Below are positions 1 to 7,117 of a stretch of DNA of 10,184 nt, in pieces; the first letter of the stretch is position 1; every line of letters starts with the position of its first letter. The position numbers and the translations under genes are program-made. The notes beneath the pieces were generated by a model. It was not told the origin of the DNA and searched no databases. It was given only the letters and a program-made list of their open reading frames with translations. Source of the stretch: Methylotenera sp. UBA6020 (GTDB lineage Bacteria; Pseudomonadota; Gammaproteobacteria; Burkholderiales; Methylophilaceae); the NCBI GenBank assembly GCA_002429455.1, contig DIZU01000224.1:1333-11516 (forward strand). The letters run 5' to 3'.

Positions 1-47
1 CGAGTCATTGTAGAGCGGCGACCCACCGCGATAAAGACTTTTCTCAT
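1..47 (-). CDS. N-terminal fragment of an unidentified gene downstream of aroB
   Basis: Only about 15 codons are visible, so no function can be given. Two consecutive ATG codons (48-50 and 45-47) open a frame without a stop to the window edge, reading MRKVFIAVGRRSTMTR from the second ATG. A GGAG motif lies 5 nt before the second ATG. The first ATG overlaps the aroB stop codon as ATGA, a typical sign of translational coupling. In related bacteria a dgt-like dNTPase or gltB often follows aroB, but these residues match neither N-terminus that I can recall. A third frame is also open across this stretch, so even the reading frame is not certain. Confidence 0.3.
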   Translation of the reverse strand, partial: MRKVFIAVGRRSTMT

Positions 48-1121
48 CATAACTCCAATGTTGCTTTTAACTTTTCAGCGTCGTAATCACTGGTAATCAC
101 GGCTTTACCTATGCCTTGCTGCAGCACCAGCCGGATCTTTCCGTTTTCTACTTTTTTATCCAGCCCCATGAGATCCAGATATTTATCTACACCCAGATTA
201 GGTGCTATAATAGGTAGATTAGCCGTTTTAAATAAGCTTTGCATGCGGGCGATGTCAGCCTGTGCCAGCCAGCCCATGCGTTGCGATAAATCGGCCGCCA
301 TCATAGTGCCTGCTGCCACGGCTTCACCATGCAGCCAAACACCATAACCCATCGCATTTTCAATGGCATGACCAAAAGTATGGCCTAAGTTAAGTAGTGC
401 GCGCTCGCCTTGCTCGTGTTCATCTACAGCAACAACATCTGCCTTATTTTGGCATGAGCGGTAAATTGCATAACTTAACTCTTGTTCGCTGAGCGACATT
501 AGCGCAGATACATTATGTTCTAGCCAGTCAAAAAAGGCCGCATCACGTATCAAGCCGTATTTAATCACTTCGGCCATGCCTGCAGCAAACTCACGCGCAG
601 GCAAGGTTTGTAATGTGTCAATGTCGGCCAATACCAATTGCGGCTGGTAAAAGGCGCCTATCATGTTTTTACCTAGCGGGATGATTGATGCCTGTTTTAC
701 CACCGACGGATGAATCCACCTGCGAAAGTAACGTTGTTGGAATCTGAATAAAAGGCACACCACGTAAGAATGTGGCAGCGGCATAGCCGGTTAAATCGCC
801 AATGACACCGCCGCCAAGCGCGATAAGCGTGGTACTACGCTCACAACGGTTTTGCAGCAAAGCATCATAAATTTTATTGAGTGTGTCTGTATTTTTATAA
901 GCTTCGCCATCTGGCAAAATAATAGGAATCACTGTTACCCCTGCCGTTTGCAGGCTTTGGCTTAACTTATCCAGATATAAAGGTGCAACTGTTGTATTAG
1001 TCACAACTGCGACATGCTTACGTTTGAGGTGCGGTAATATAAGGCTGGCATCTGATATCAGATTGCGCCCAATGTGTATCGGGTAACTTCTATCGGCTAA
1101 TTCTACTTTGAGTGTTTGCAT
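47..1121 (-). pseudogene. aroB: 3-dehydroquinate synthase (AroB), interrupted by a single-base frameshift
   Basis: AroB converts DAHP to 3-dehydroquinate, the second step of the shikimate pathway, in the cytoplasm using NAD and a divalent metal. The N-terminal part (1121 to about 678) reads [20 protein letters not shown] and includes the nucleotide-binding DGEAYKN and [11 protein letters not shown] motifs, ending in [13 protein letters not shown] before a premature stop. The C-terminal part continues in another frame with [29 protein letters not shown] and WLHGEA. Removing one G from the run at 678-680 joins them into 357 residues, the usual family length. In that joined frame the metal ligands fall at E184, H247 and H264, the positions known from E. 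coli AroB. There is no second lesion. The gene starts 49 nt after aroK, so the two are probably co-transcribed; its Shine-Dalgarno is weak. Whether the frameshift is real or a sequence error cannot be decided here. Confidence 0.9.
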
Positions 1122-1170
1122 CTTTATCGTTGACTTAATTAGGGTTCACTTAAATTGTGGTTCATTGAAA

Positions 1171-1728
1171 CTAGGTTGCGCTAGGATGTTCCTTACCATA
1201 AGTTTCGTCGGCGTTTTGTTTTTGCAGCAATTGTTCAATGTGATTTGTAATATCAACGGCCGATTGCGCACCAGTATCTACAATATAATCCGCTAACGCT
1301 GTGTAGATTGGATCGCGCTCAATATACAATTGCTCCAGTTTCTGCTTGATATTGCCACCTTGCAATAAGGGGCGCGTTTTATCATTGCGGGTACGTAGCC
1401 ATAGGTCATGTACATTTGCACGTAGGTAGATTACTTGGCCATGATTTTTTAGTAGCGTTCGATTCTCGGGTAACAAAACTGCGCCACCACCTGTTGCCAT
1501 CACAATATTGTTTAGCTGACTTAACTCTTCAATCACAGCAGTTTCACGTTTACGAAAACCTGCCTCGCCTTCTAACTCAAAGATAAGTGGGATTTTTACC
1601 CCTGTTTTACGCTCAATTTCGTGATCTGAGTCGTAAAAAACCATATCCATTTGTTTCGCAATTAAGCGACCAATTGTGGTTTTACCTGCGCCCATTAGGC
1701 CTACAAAAAAGATATTGTCCAATTTCAT
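1171..1728 (-). CDS. aroK: Shikimate kinase (AroK)
   Basis: Phosphorylates shikimate at the 3-hydroxyl with ATP, the fifth step of chorismate synthesis, in the cytoplasm. The 185-residue protein has a P-loop GLMGAGKTT at residues 10-18, the shikimate-binding DSD with D35, FRKRE with R59, the GGG motif at 80-82, the lid arginine R119 in KTRPLL, and R138 in the ERDPIY motif. All expected substrate and ATP contacts are therefore present. The ATG start is supported by an AGGT at 1736-1739 with 7-nt spacing. The stop is TAG. The C-terminal tail after about residue 168 is polar and unremarkable. It precedes aroB by 49 nt. Upstream lies a strong hairpin terminator (1751-1782), so aroK depends either on read-through from the pil operon or on a promoter I could not recognise. 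Confidence 0.96.
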   Translation of the reverse strand: MKLDNIFFVGLMGAGKTTIGRLIAKQMDMVFYDSDHEIERKTGVKIPLIFELEGEAGFRKRETAVIEELSQLNNIVMATGGGAVLLPENRTLLKNHGQVIYLRANVHDLWLRTRNDKTRPLLQGGNIKQKLEQLYIERDPIYTALADYIVDTGAQSAVDITNHIEQLLQKQNADETYGKEHPSAT

Positions 1729-1735
1729 ACACCTA

Positions 1736-1739
1736 ACCT
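1736..1739 (-). promoter_or_regulatory. Ribosome binding site of aroK
   Basis: AGGT on the minus strand, 7 nt before the aroK ATG. It lies 11 nt beyond the terminator stem, so the hairpin leaves it free. A second AGGT at 1731-1734 is too close to the start to be preferred. Confidence 0.5.
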
Positions 1740-1742
1740 ATT

Positions 1743-1782
1743 TTTAAAACAAAATGCCCATCACACAGATGATGGGCATTTT
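1743..1782 (-). terminator. Intrinsic terminator between pilQ and aroK
   Basis: A perfect 13-bp inverted repeat, AAAATGCCCATCA (1751-1763) and its complement (1770-1782), closes a 6-nt loop. On the minus strand the stem ends in TTTT and is followed by GTTTT, a good U-rich tail, so it should end transcription of pilMNOPQ. The plus-strand reading has only a TTTT within the stem and is less convincing, and no plus-strand gene ends here. The stem ends 22 nt before the aroK ATG, so the hairpin may also act as a partial terminator controlling aroKB read-through. Confidence 0.8.
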
Positions 1783-1862
1783 ATGACAATCTTGGATATC
1801 TGTCAGATTTTGCTTGTTAGATTTTACAGAAGTTAATCATTTACAAAACTGACCTTTTTCTA

Positions 1863-3951
1863 TTAACGTAAACCTAAACTTTCATCCATTATTTTTGGTG
1901 TAATGAATATGAGTAGTTCAGTTTTATCTAACTGAGTTATTCTGCGTTTGAACACATTTCCTATAATCGGGAGATCGCCAAAAAATGGTACTTTGTCGAC
2001 GTCATGTCTCTCCGTTTGTTCAAAAATACCACCCAAAACTGCAGTCTCTCCATTAGAGACCAGTACTTGAGTGTTTACGCGCTGCGTATCAATAGAAGGC
2101 ACCCCAAAGAAAACCGTACCGACTTTCTCTTTTTTCACCTCTAAATCCATAATTATTTTATCATCAGGAGTAATTTGTGGCGTCACCTCAAGGCTTAAAA
2201 CTGCTTCTTTAAAAGCTACGTTGGTAGCACCACTGCTTGAAGCTTCTAAGTAAGGAATTTCTGTACCCTGAGCAATTTTAGCTTTTTGCTGATTTGCAGT
2301 TGTGACACGAGGACTTGATACAACTTTACCGCGATTGTCAGTTTCAAGAGCAGTGAGTTCTAAATTGAGTAACAAACCAGCAGGTAATCTAAATAAGCTA
2401 AAAGCAACACTGCCGAATGCGCTTGAGACAGGCAAGTTAGAATTCAAAGCACTTGCATTAGCTGACACACTTGTCGTTGTCGTTGTCGTTGAGTCAGATA
2501 ATTGACCTCCAATAGCATATGAGGTATCGCCTGTATGAGCTTTTTGCACACCAAATCTCGCCCCTAAACTTTTACCAAACTTCTCATCCGCTAATACAAG
2601 GCGTGACTCTATCATTACCTGTTTTACCGCTATGTCAGTTTTGCTAATAATCGCTGGCCACTTGTTCAAGATATTTGGGAGTGTCTTGCACAAACACGGT
2701 ATTGGTACGCGGGTCGAGCACCGCATTACCACGTTTAGATAAAATTTTCTGTTTTGGATCGCTTAGTATATCTTTCAGTGACTGTGCTTTCATGTACTTC
2801 AAACTAAATACTTCTGTGCGTAGTGGCTCCAAATCTTCAATTTGTTGAGTAGCCTCCAGCATTTGTTTTTCTTTTGCAGCCACTTCATCGGCAGGGGCTA
2901 CCAAAATAACGTTGCCATTTTTGCGCATCGTTAATCCTTTGCTTTGAATAATAATGTCCATCGCTTGGTCCCATGGCACATCTTTTAAACGCAAGGTTAT
3001 GTTACCTGTCACTGTGTCACTGGTAATAATGTTCAAGCCAGTAAAGTCAGCAATGACCTGCAACACTGAGCGCACTTCTATATTCTGGAAATTCAATGAG
3101 AGCTTTTCACCGGCATAACCTGGCTTAGACCCACGGACTAATTTATTCGGATCCTCAACCACCTGACGAACATCAATAATGAATTTTTTATCAGCTTGAT
3201 ACGCAGATTGTTCCCAGTTGCCTTTAGGCTCAATCACCATGCGTCCATTTTTGCCCTGCTTCATGGTATCTACATAAATGACCGGAGTATTGAAATTGGT
3301 AACATTCAGGCGACGTTGTAAGTTTGCGGGGACATCAGTATTGATAAAATCCACTACAATGGTTTTACCTTTTTGCTTAATGTTAATGCCTGCAGATGCA
3401 TCTGATAAATCTACAATAATGCGGCCTTCACCATTTTTACCGCGTGCAAAATCGACGTTATTGATCGAGATTTGTTGACGATCAAGGCTAGATTCTGCGA
3501 ATTTTGTTTCAACGCCTGAACTTGCATTGACCTCGTTCGCTTGCAACATAATCGTTACTTCATTGCCACTTACAGTTGTACTGTAGCCTACGTTTTTAGA
3601 CAAATTAAGCACCATCCGTGTCCGCTCTTTGGCTTGGGCTAGTGTCACGCTCTTTAGTGCACCCTGGTCAACAGGCAGATTACTTTTGGCAAGACCGTTT
3701 GCAACTTTTGGGAAATCGAGGGCAATTCGTGCCGGACTATTGAGCGTAAAGCCAGCGGGTGGGTTGGTAAGTGGCTGCGTAGTTTTAATGTGAATGGCAA
3801 CTCTACCACCTGGCAAAGATGAAAAATCCACACTTTCGATTTTGTTAGTCAACTCTGACTGATCTTCAGCTTGTGACAAGCCTGAAAACATCGCCAACCC
3901 TATTAATAGGGCTGCTAGTAACGATTTTGACATCCACGTGTTCTTTTTCAT
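1863..3951 (-). pseudogene. pilQ: Type IV pilus outer-membrane secretin PilQ, interrupted by a single-base frameshift
   Basis: PilQ forms the outer-membrane ring through which the type IV pilus emerges. The ATG at 3951 has a strong AAGGTG 5 nt upstream. Domains in order: signal peptide with likely cleavage after SQA (residue 28); two AMIN domains that bind peptidoglycan (about 36-138 and 160-263); the N0/STN domain (about 283-352); the start of an N1 domain (from about 378). The first frame stops at 2644 after YLEQVASDY. The second frame resumes with IISKTDIAVKQVMIES and includes the secretin core with the signature VPFFGDLPIIGNVFKR, ending at 1863. Dropping one base within 2653-2660 (GTGGCCAGCG to GTGGCAGCG) gives a continuous 695-residue protein of normal PilQ length. 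No other damage is seen. The gene ends the pil operon before an intrinsic terminator. It is either a recent null allele or a sequencing error. Confidence 0.9.
2472..2489 (-). repeat. Three-copy hexanucleotide repeat inside pilQ
   Basis: Three perfect copies of TGTCGT on the plus strand (ACGACA in the coding sense) encode a run of six threonines between LSDS and SVSANAS, in a Ser/Thr/Asn-rich linker at the start of the secretin core. Changes in copy number would add or remove two residues without shifting the frame. Confidence 0.8.
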
Positions 3952-3956
3952 TATTT

Positions 3957-3962
3957 CACCTT
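3957..3962 (-). promoter_or_regulatory. Strong ribosome binding site of pilQ
   Basis: AAGGTG on the minus strand, 5 nt before the ATG at 3951. It fixes the pilQ start and is the strongest Shine-Dalgarno of the pil operon, which would suit independent initiation after the 74-nt gap from pilP. Confidence 0.75.
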
Positions 3963-3998
3963 GATTCTTAACTTCTTTAGGATTCTTAACTTCTTTTA
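3963..3998. repeat. 18-bp tandem duplication in the pilP-pilQ spacer
   Basis: Two adjacent copies of an 18-bp unit, GATTCTTAACTTCTTTAG (3963-3980) and GATTCTTAACTTCTTTTA (3981-3998), match at 16 of 18 positions. The array directly abuts the pilQ Shine-Dalgarno on its upstream side. It looks like a local slippage duplication and may be variable among relatives. Confidence 0.85.
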
Positions 3999-4015
3999 GA
4001 AATGCTATATTTCTA
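3997..4015. repeat. Small AT-rich hairpin between pilP and pilQ
   Basis: TAGAAAT (3997-4003) and ATTTCTA (4009-4015) form a perfect 7-bp inverted repeat with a 5-nt loop. It is too AT-rich and lacks a U tail on the minus strand, so it is unlikely to terminate. It could mark an mRNA processing or stability point in the operon, or be chance in an AT-rich spacer. Confidence 0.4.
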
Positions 4016-4025
4016 CAGGAGTTAA

Positions 4026-4580
4026 TTATTCTTGTAGCGCTAAATTAGAAACCCGCTCTATCCAATCACCTGAAAGGTCATCTTGTACTATTTCTTTTAG
4101 TACAACTTCGCTATCAGTTATTTGCGTGACCATGCCAAAATTTTGGCCTACATAGTTACCAAGTTTAACTTGCTGCACACCATTGTCCGGAGTTTTAAGT
4201 AACGCGTAAGTCAGCTTACTTTTTGATAGCAGACCTACGTATTTAATGCTCTCAAGCGGATATGCCTCCATAGGTTCTTTTGGTCTGTTTAAATTTGGGT
4301 GCAGTCCGCTGGATTTATTCGCCGCTTTACGTGCCCTAAATGGATCAGAAAGTGTGCCGTCGGCATTGTATTGCAACGCAAGATAAGGCTTCACTTCAGG
4401 TAATGGCTTAATTTTAGGTCGCATGTCATTAGCGGCATTGCGCATGAACTTATCCAGATCATCGCCATCACCCCCATGACAAGCGGCTAAGCCGAGACTC
4501 AACATACAAATCGACAAGACTCTAAACCGCATATTGCCTGCAGATTTTTGTTTTAAGCATAAATTCACTTGACTGATCAA
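4026..4580 (-). CDS. pilP: Type IV pilus assembly lipoprotein PilP
   Basis: PilP is an inner-membrane lipoprotein that bridges the PilN/PilO dimer to the periplasmic part of PilQ. A lipobox LAAC places the lipidated cysteine at residue 34 from the TTG start, or residue 18 from an internal ATG at 4532. The unstructured proline/lysine-rich stretch after it is followed by the PilP beta-sandwich domain (about 105-180), with YVGLLSKSKLTYALLKTP and LGNYVGQNFGMVTQI. The TTG at 4580 overlaps the pilO stop as TTGA and has AGGTGG 6 nt upstream, so it is well supported and gives 184 residues. The ATG at 4532 has only a weak AGG but gives a more usual short signal peptide beginning MRFR and a 168-residue protein. 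Either start leaves the mature lipoprotein unchanged. Confidence 0.93.
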   Translation of the reverse strand: MISQVNLCLKQKSAGNMRFRVLSICMLSLGLAACHGGDGDDLDKFMRNAANDMRPKIKPLPEVKPYLALQYNADGTLSDPFRARKAANKSSGLHPNLNRPKEPMEAYPLESIKYVGLLSKSKLTYALLKTPDNGVQQVKLGNYVGQNFGMVTQITDSEVVLKEIVQDDLSGDWIERVSNLALQE

Positions 4581-5242
4581 CCTTTCCCACCTAACTTGAC
4601 TTTGGCTGCTTTATCGGCCTGTCTCTTCCCGGCAATTTCATCCGCATCCAAATACCGATAGGTTCTAGCGATGGCTTCCATTACTAACACACCATCTGCA
4701 GCCGCAGTTGGTTTAGCCTCTTTATTGCCGTTGGTAATAAAGATATCATTCAAAGTGACGATACGCGATAGCTTGGAAATATCTGTCGCAAATGCGCCTA
4801 AATCGTGATAAGTGCCTGTTACTTTGATAGAAATTGGCATCTCAGCATAAAATTCGGCTTGCGTCTCTTGACCAGGTTTAAATAATTCAAACTCCAAACC
4901 ACGCCCTAAACCAGCTTGATTAATATCGGTCAACAAGCCATCCATTTGGGATTTATCCGGGAGCTGTTTTAGCAAAGCGCCAAAAGTTTTTTCAATTTCT
5001 ATCATTTGTTGCTTATAGCCAGCCAAGTTAATCGCTTGGCCTTGCTTCTCTAAAAATACTTGTCGCAACTCTTGCTCTTTAGCCTTAGCTGTATCTAGCG
5101 ATTCAAGTGCTGGACTCCATAAAAAATAGTAGCCTAGCGCCAAAATAACCAAAAATACTATCGCAAGCAGTACTGCCTTGACTGGCAGCGGCAAACTGCC
5201 CGCATTCTTAAAGTCTATATTATTAAAATCATCTAACTTCAT
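4577..5242 (-). CDS. pilO: Type IV pilus inner-membrane protein PilO
   Basis: PilO is a bitopic inner-membrane protein that dimerises with PilN in the periplasm to form the alignment subcomplex. The 221-residue protein has a short cytoplasmic N-terminus, one transmembrane segment at about 22-42 (VKAVLLAIVFLVILALGYYF), a coiled-coil region at about 45-95 rich in E, K and Q, and a C-terminal ferredoxin-like domain around 98-200 with the family-typical PISIKVTGTYHDLGAF. The C-terminus is lysine-rich. The ATG lies 2 nt after the pilN stop with GAGG 6 nt upstream, and its stop overlaps the pilP TTG start. Size and position are normal for the family. Confidence 0.95.
   Translation of the reverse strand: MKLDDFNNIDFKNAGSLPLPVKAVLLAIVFLVILALGYYFLWSPALESLDTAKAKEQELRQVFLEKQGQAINLAGYKQQMIEIEKTFGALLKQLPDKSQMDGLLTDINQAGLGRGLEFELFKPGQETQAEFYAEMPISIKVTGTYHDLGAFATDISKLSRIVTLNDIFITNGNKEAKPTAAADGVLVMEAIARTYRYLDADEIAGKRQADKAAKVKLGGKG
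4587..4592 (-). promoter_or_regulatory. Ribosome binding site supporting a TTG start for pilP
   Basis: AGGTGG on the minus strand, 6 nt before the TTG at 4580, lies within the last codons of pilO. It is the main argument for starting pilP at TTG instead of the ATG at 4532. Confidence 0.5.
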
Positions 5243-5244
5243 GA

Positions 5245-5847
5245 TTAACCTCTACCTTTAAGTGTACTTTTAGGTGCCATAGCTGTTGTATCTTCAGTTT
5301 CAACCTTAGGCACTTTAATGTTCACCTTCAAGGTAAATGCATTTTGTTTAATGTTATTGACAATCACAGACTTGATCTCTAACAGATTTGGCGACTCCAT
5401 CCACTTTGAAGTAGAAAGGTTACGCACCAAGGTAGCAACACGCGCATTGGTATCTGCGGCGCCTTCAATAGTGATCTCATTACCTTGTTGTTTGATGCTT
5501 TTTAGGTACATACCTTCTGGTAACTGCCGACTTAGCTCATCAAGTACAACGACCGCCTGGCTACGATTGGTTTGCAAATTCTCGACCACTTGCTTCCGCG
5601 CTAGCATGGTACTGATCTGGTCTTTGAGGTCTTTAATATTGGCAATTTCTTTATCCAACTTAACAATAGCCACATCTAAACGCTTATTACGCTCTGCCTG
5701 AGCATCGGTTTGACTGTTGATATATGTCCAACCCATGAAAATAATGACTGTCGCTGCAATGGCAGAGAATGCCGCCATTAACCCGAACTCACGTTGACGT
5801 GCATCGCGCCTGATTTGACGATGCGGTAGTAGATTGACGCGTATCAT
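5245..5847 (-). CDS. pilN: Type IV pilus inner-membrane protein PilN
   Basis: PilN carries the cytoplasmic peptide that docks onto PilM and pairs with PilO in the periplasm. I start it at the ATG at 5847, giving 200 residues that begin MIRVNLLPHR; the NLLP motif is the conserved PilM-binding segment and normally lies at the extreme N-terminus. The open frame extends 10 codons further upstream, but there the start would be inside pilM and would displace the motif. GAGGG at 5856-5860 with 8-nt spacing and the ATGA overlap with the pilM stop support this choice. A transmembrane segment follows at about 22-42, then a coiled coil at about 45-95 and a ferredoxin-like domain (about 100-180, with LPEGMYLKSIKQQGNEITIEG split across strands). 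The C-terminal tail is Thr/Lys-rich. Confidence 0.95.
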   Translation of the reverse strand: MIRVNLLPHRQIRRDARQREFGLMAAFSAIAATVIIFMGWTYINSQTDAQAERNKRLDVAIVKLDKEIANIKDLKDQISTMLARKQVVENLQTNRSQAVVVLDELSRQLPEGMYLKSIKQQGNEITIEGAADTNARVATLVRNLSTSKWMESPNLLEIKSVIVNNIKQNAFTLKVNIKVPKVETEDTTAMAPKSTLKGRG

Positions 5848-6917
5848 ATCGCCAACCCTCGCATGGCAAGACCGCAAGCAATTAATAGCGCAGGCGCATC
5901 TATGGTGGTTTGCTGCTGCTTGAGCCTGGCACTAATCGCCATACCTTGGAATGGATTTGCGACCAAGGTATTCACTTGGGTGCGGTCTTGCACCATGACA
6001 TCAATCGCAGGAATGGCGGCACAACCACCAGCTAGCACAATATGATCAACACGGTTATATTGTGTAGAGCTGGTAAAAAACTGTAGCGCCCTTGCTACTT
6101 CCATGGCCAGCGACTGCACAAATGGTTGCAACACTTCGTTTTCATAACTCTCAGGTAAGCCACCCTTGCGCTTAGCGATTTCAGCTTCTTCCAAAGACAA
6201 ACCGAAACGACGCTGAATTTCTTGAGTGAGCTGTCCACCACCAAAACTTTGCTCACGGGTATATACCGATTTATTGTCATGCAACACATTGATATGCATC
6301 ATGAATGCACCAATATCTACAATCATTACCGTTTGTTCACGACCGGAGTTTGGCAGTTGGCTGGCCACTAGGGTATAGGCGGCTTCAGTTGCGTAGGTTT
6401 CAACATCCATGACGATCACTTTAAGATCCGCGCCTTCAGCGGCGGCAATACGGTCTTCAATTTTTTCTTTACGTGAGGCCGCGATTAATACTTCTACTTC
6501 ATCCGGGCTATTGGGAGCAGGGCCAAGTACTTGAAAGTCAATATTGACTTCATCAAGTGAGAACGGGATGTATTGATTTGCCTCAGCCTCCACTTGCGCC
6601 TCCATATCTTCTTCACGCAAGTCAGCCGCCATCAGGACTTTTTTACTAATAACCGCCGCCGCTGGCAAAGCCAGTGCGGCACGTTTCTCACGTGAACCAA
6701 GCAGTTTCCAAGCAAGCTTCACGGCATCAGCCACTTTTTCCAGATCGTTCACATTGCCATCTACCATGGCATCTTTGGGCAAAGGCGACATTGAGTAACT
6801 TTCGAGCTTGTAGCCGCCACGCCCGTTGTCTGCAAGCTCTACCATTTTGATAGCTGTTGAACTGATATCAATACCGATCAGGGGGGGAGTTGATTCTGTA
6901 AAAAAGCTGAATTTCAA
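5844..6917 (-). CDS. pilM: Type IV pilus assembly ATPase-like protein PilM
   Basis: PilM is an actin-like cytoplasmic protein that binds nucleotide and the PilN N-terminus at the base of the pilus machine. From the TTG at 6917 it has 357 residues beginning MKFSFFTES. Visible actin-fold motifs: phosphate-1 loop LIGIDISSTAIK at 13-24 with D17; phosphate-2 loop VDIGAF at 200-205 followed by YTREQSFGGGQLTQEIQRRF; adenosine motif LAGG at 295-298. F205 sits where homologues often have a small polar residue. The frame also has an upstream TTG at 6935, but AGAGGG at 6927-6932 lies downstream of that codon and 9 nt before the TTG at 6917, and the shorter product matches the usual N-terminus. First gene of the pil operon; a promoter is seen at 6975-7003. 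A C7 run at codons 11-13 could be slippage-prone. Confidence 0.94.
   Translation of the reverse strand: MKFSFFTESTPPLIGIDISSTAIKMVELADNGRGGYKLESYSMSPLPKDAMVDGNVNDLEKVADAVKLAWKLLGSREKRAALALPAAAVISKKVLMAADLREEDMEAQVEAEANQYIPFSLDEVNIDFQVLGPAPNSPDEVEVLIAASRKEKIEDRIAAAEGADLKVIVMDVETYATEAAYTLVASQLPNSGREQTVMIVDIGAFMMHINVLHDNKSVYTREQSFGGGQLTQEIQRRFGLSLEEAEIAKRKGGLPESYENEVLQPFVQSLAMEVARALQFFTSSTQYNRVDHIVLAGGCAAIPAIDVMVQDRTQVNTLVANPFQGMAISARLKQQQTTIDAPALLIACGLAMRGLAI
6881..6887. repeat. Seven-base homopolymer (G7 plus strand, C7 in pilM sense) near the pilM start
   Basis: A run of seven G on the plus strand encodes Pro11-Pro12 and the first base of Leu13 of PilM. The run is in frame in this sequence. 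A one-base change would truncate PilM within its first dozen or so native codons. Confidence 0.85.
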
Positions 6918-6926
6918 ACTGAAATT

Positions 6927-6932
6927 CCCTCT
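6927..6932 (-). promoter_or_regulatory. Ribosome binding site deciding the pilM start
   Basis: AGAGGG on the minus strand, 9 nt before the TTG at 6917. Because it overlaps the region just after the other candidate TTG (6935), it argues against that longer start. Confidence 0.55.
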
Positions 6933-6974
6933 CAAAGTTAATTAGTTACGTATATTTCTAATAATTTACATTAA

Positions 6975-7003
6975 ATCCTAGCAACAACTTTAACCCCTGT
7001 AAA
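6975..7003 (-). promoter_or_regulatory. Predicted sigma70 promoter of pilMNOPQ
   Basis: On the minus strand TTTACA (6998-7003, five of six bases of the -35 consensus) is separated by exactly 17 bp from TAGGAT (6975-6980, four of six of the -10 consensus). A TGC immediately before the -10 gives an extended -10 element. Transcription would begin near 6968, leaving a leader of about 50 nt before the pilM TTG. No sigma54-type GG/GC elements were seen. Confidence 0.6.
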
Positions 7004-7049
7004 GCAATTTTTATTTCCTCATTTATTCAATGCTTTATTTTATTGTTTA

Positions 7050-7079
7050 TTCGCAAGGATTGTCATAGCAATTTATAAT
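7050..7079 (+). promoter_or_regulatory. Possible sigma70 promoter of mrcA
   Basis: A perfect -10 hexamer TATAAT lies at 7074-7079. The best -35 is TTCGCA at 7050-7055 (four of six) with an 18-bp spacer. The upstream 7005-7050 is strongly AT-rich and could act as an UP element. The start site would be near 7086, about 32 nt before the mrcA ATG. Confidence 0.45.
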
Positions 7080-7117
7080 AGCGCAATATCTACTCAAAAA
7101 TGAATTATTAAACTTCA

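Noticed and set aside
678..680. Programmed +1 frameshifting at the CCC codon of aroB
   Set aside because: CCC can be slip-prone, but programmed frameshifting is not known for aroB, no stimulatory element is seen, and a stray base explains it more simply.
1783..1862. Promoter for aroK between pilQ and the hairpin
   Set aside because: TTGTAA and TAAAAT are present on the minus strand but only 14 bp apart; no pair with acceptable spacing was found.
3997..4015. The pilP-pilQ hairpin as a terminator
   Set aside because: The stem is only 7 bp, almost all A-T, and is not followed by a U-rich tail on the minus strand.
5318..5701. Plus-strand open frame of 127 codons opposite pilN
   Set aside because: It is antisense to a conserved gene; the composition is what the opposite strand of a coiled-coil coding region gives.
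7060..7065. TTGTCA as the -35 of the mrcA promoter
   Set aside because: It is only 8 bp from the TATAAT and no good -10 lies 16-18 bp downstream.
6918..7117. Small RNA or small gene in the pilM-mrcA intergenic region
   Set aside because: The region is AT-rich with many stops and is explained by the two divergent promoters; no stable fold or ribosome binding site with an open frame was seen.
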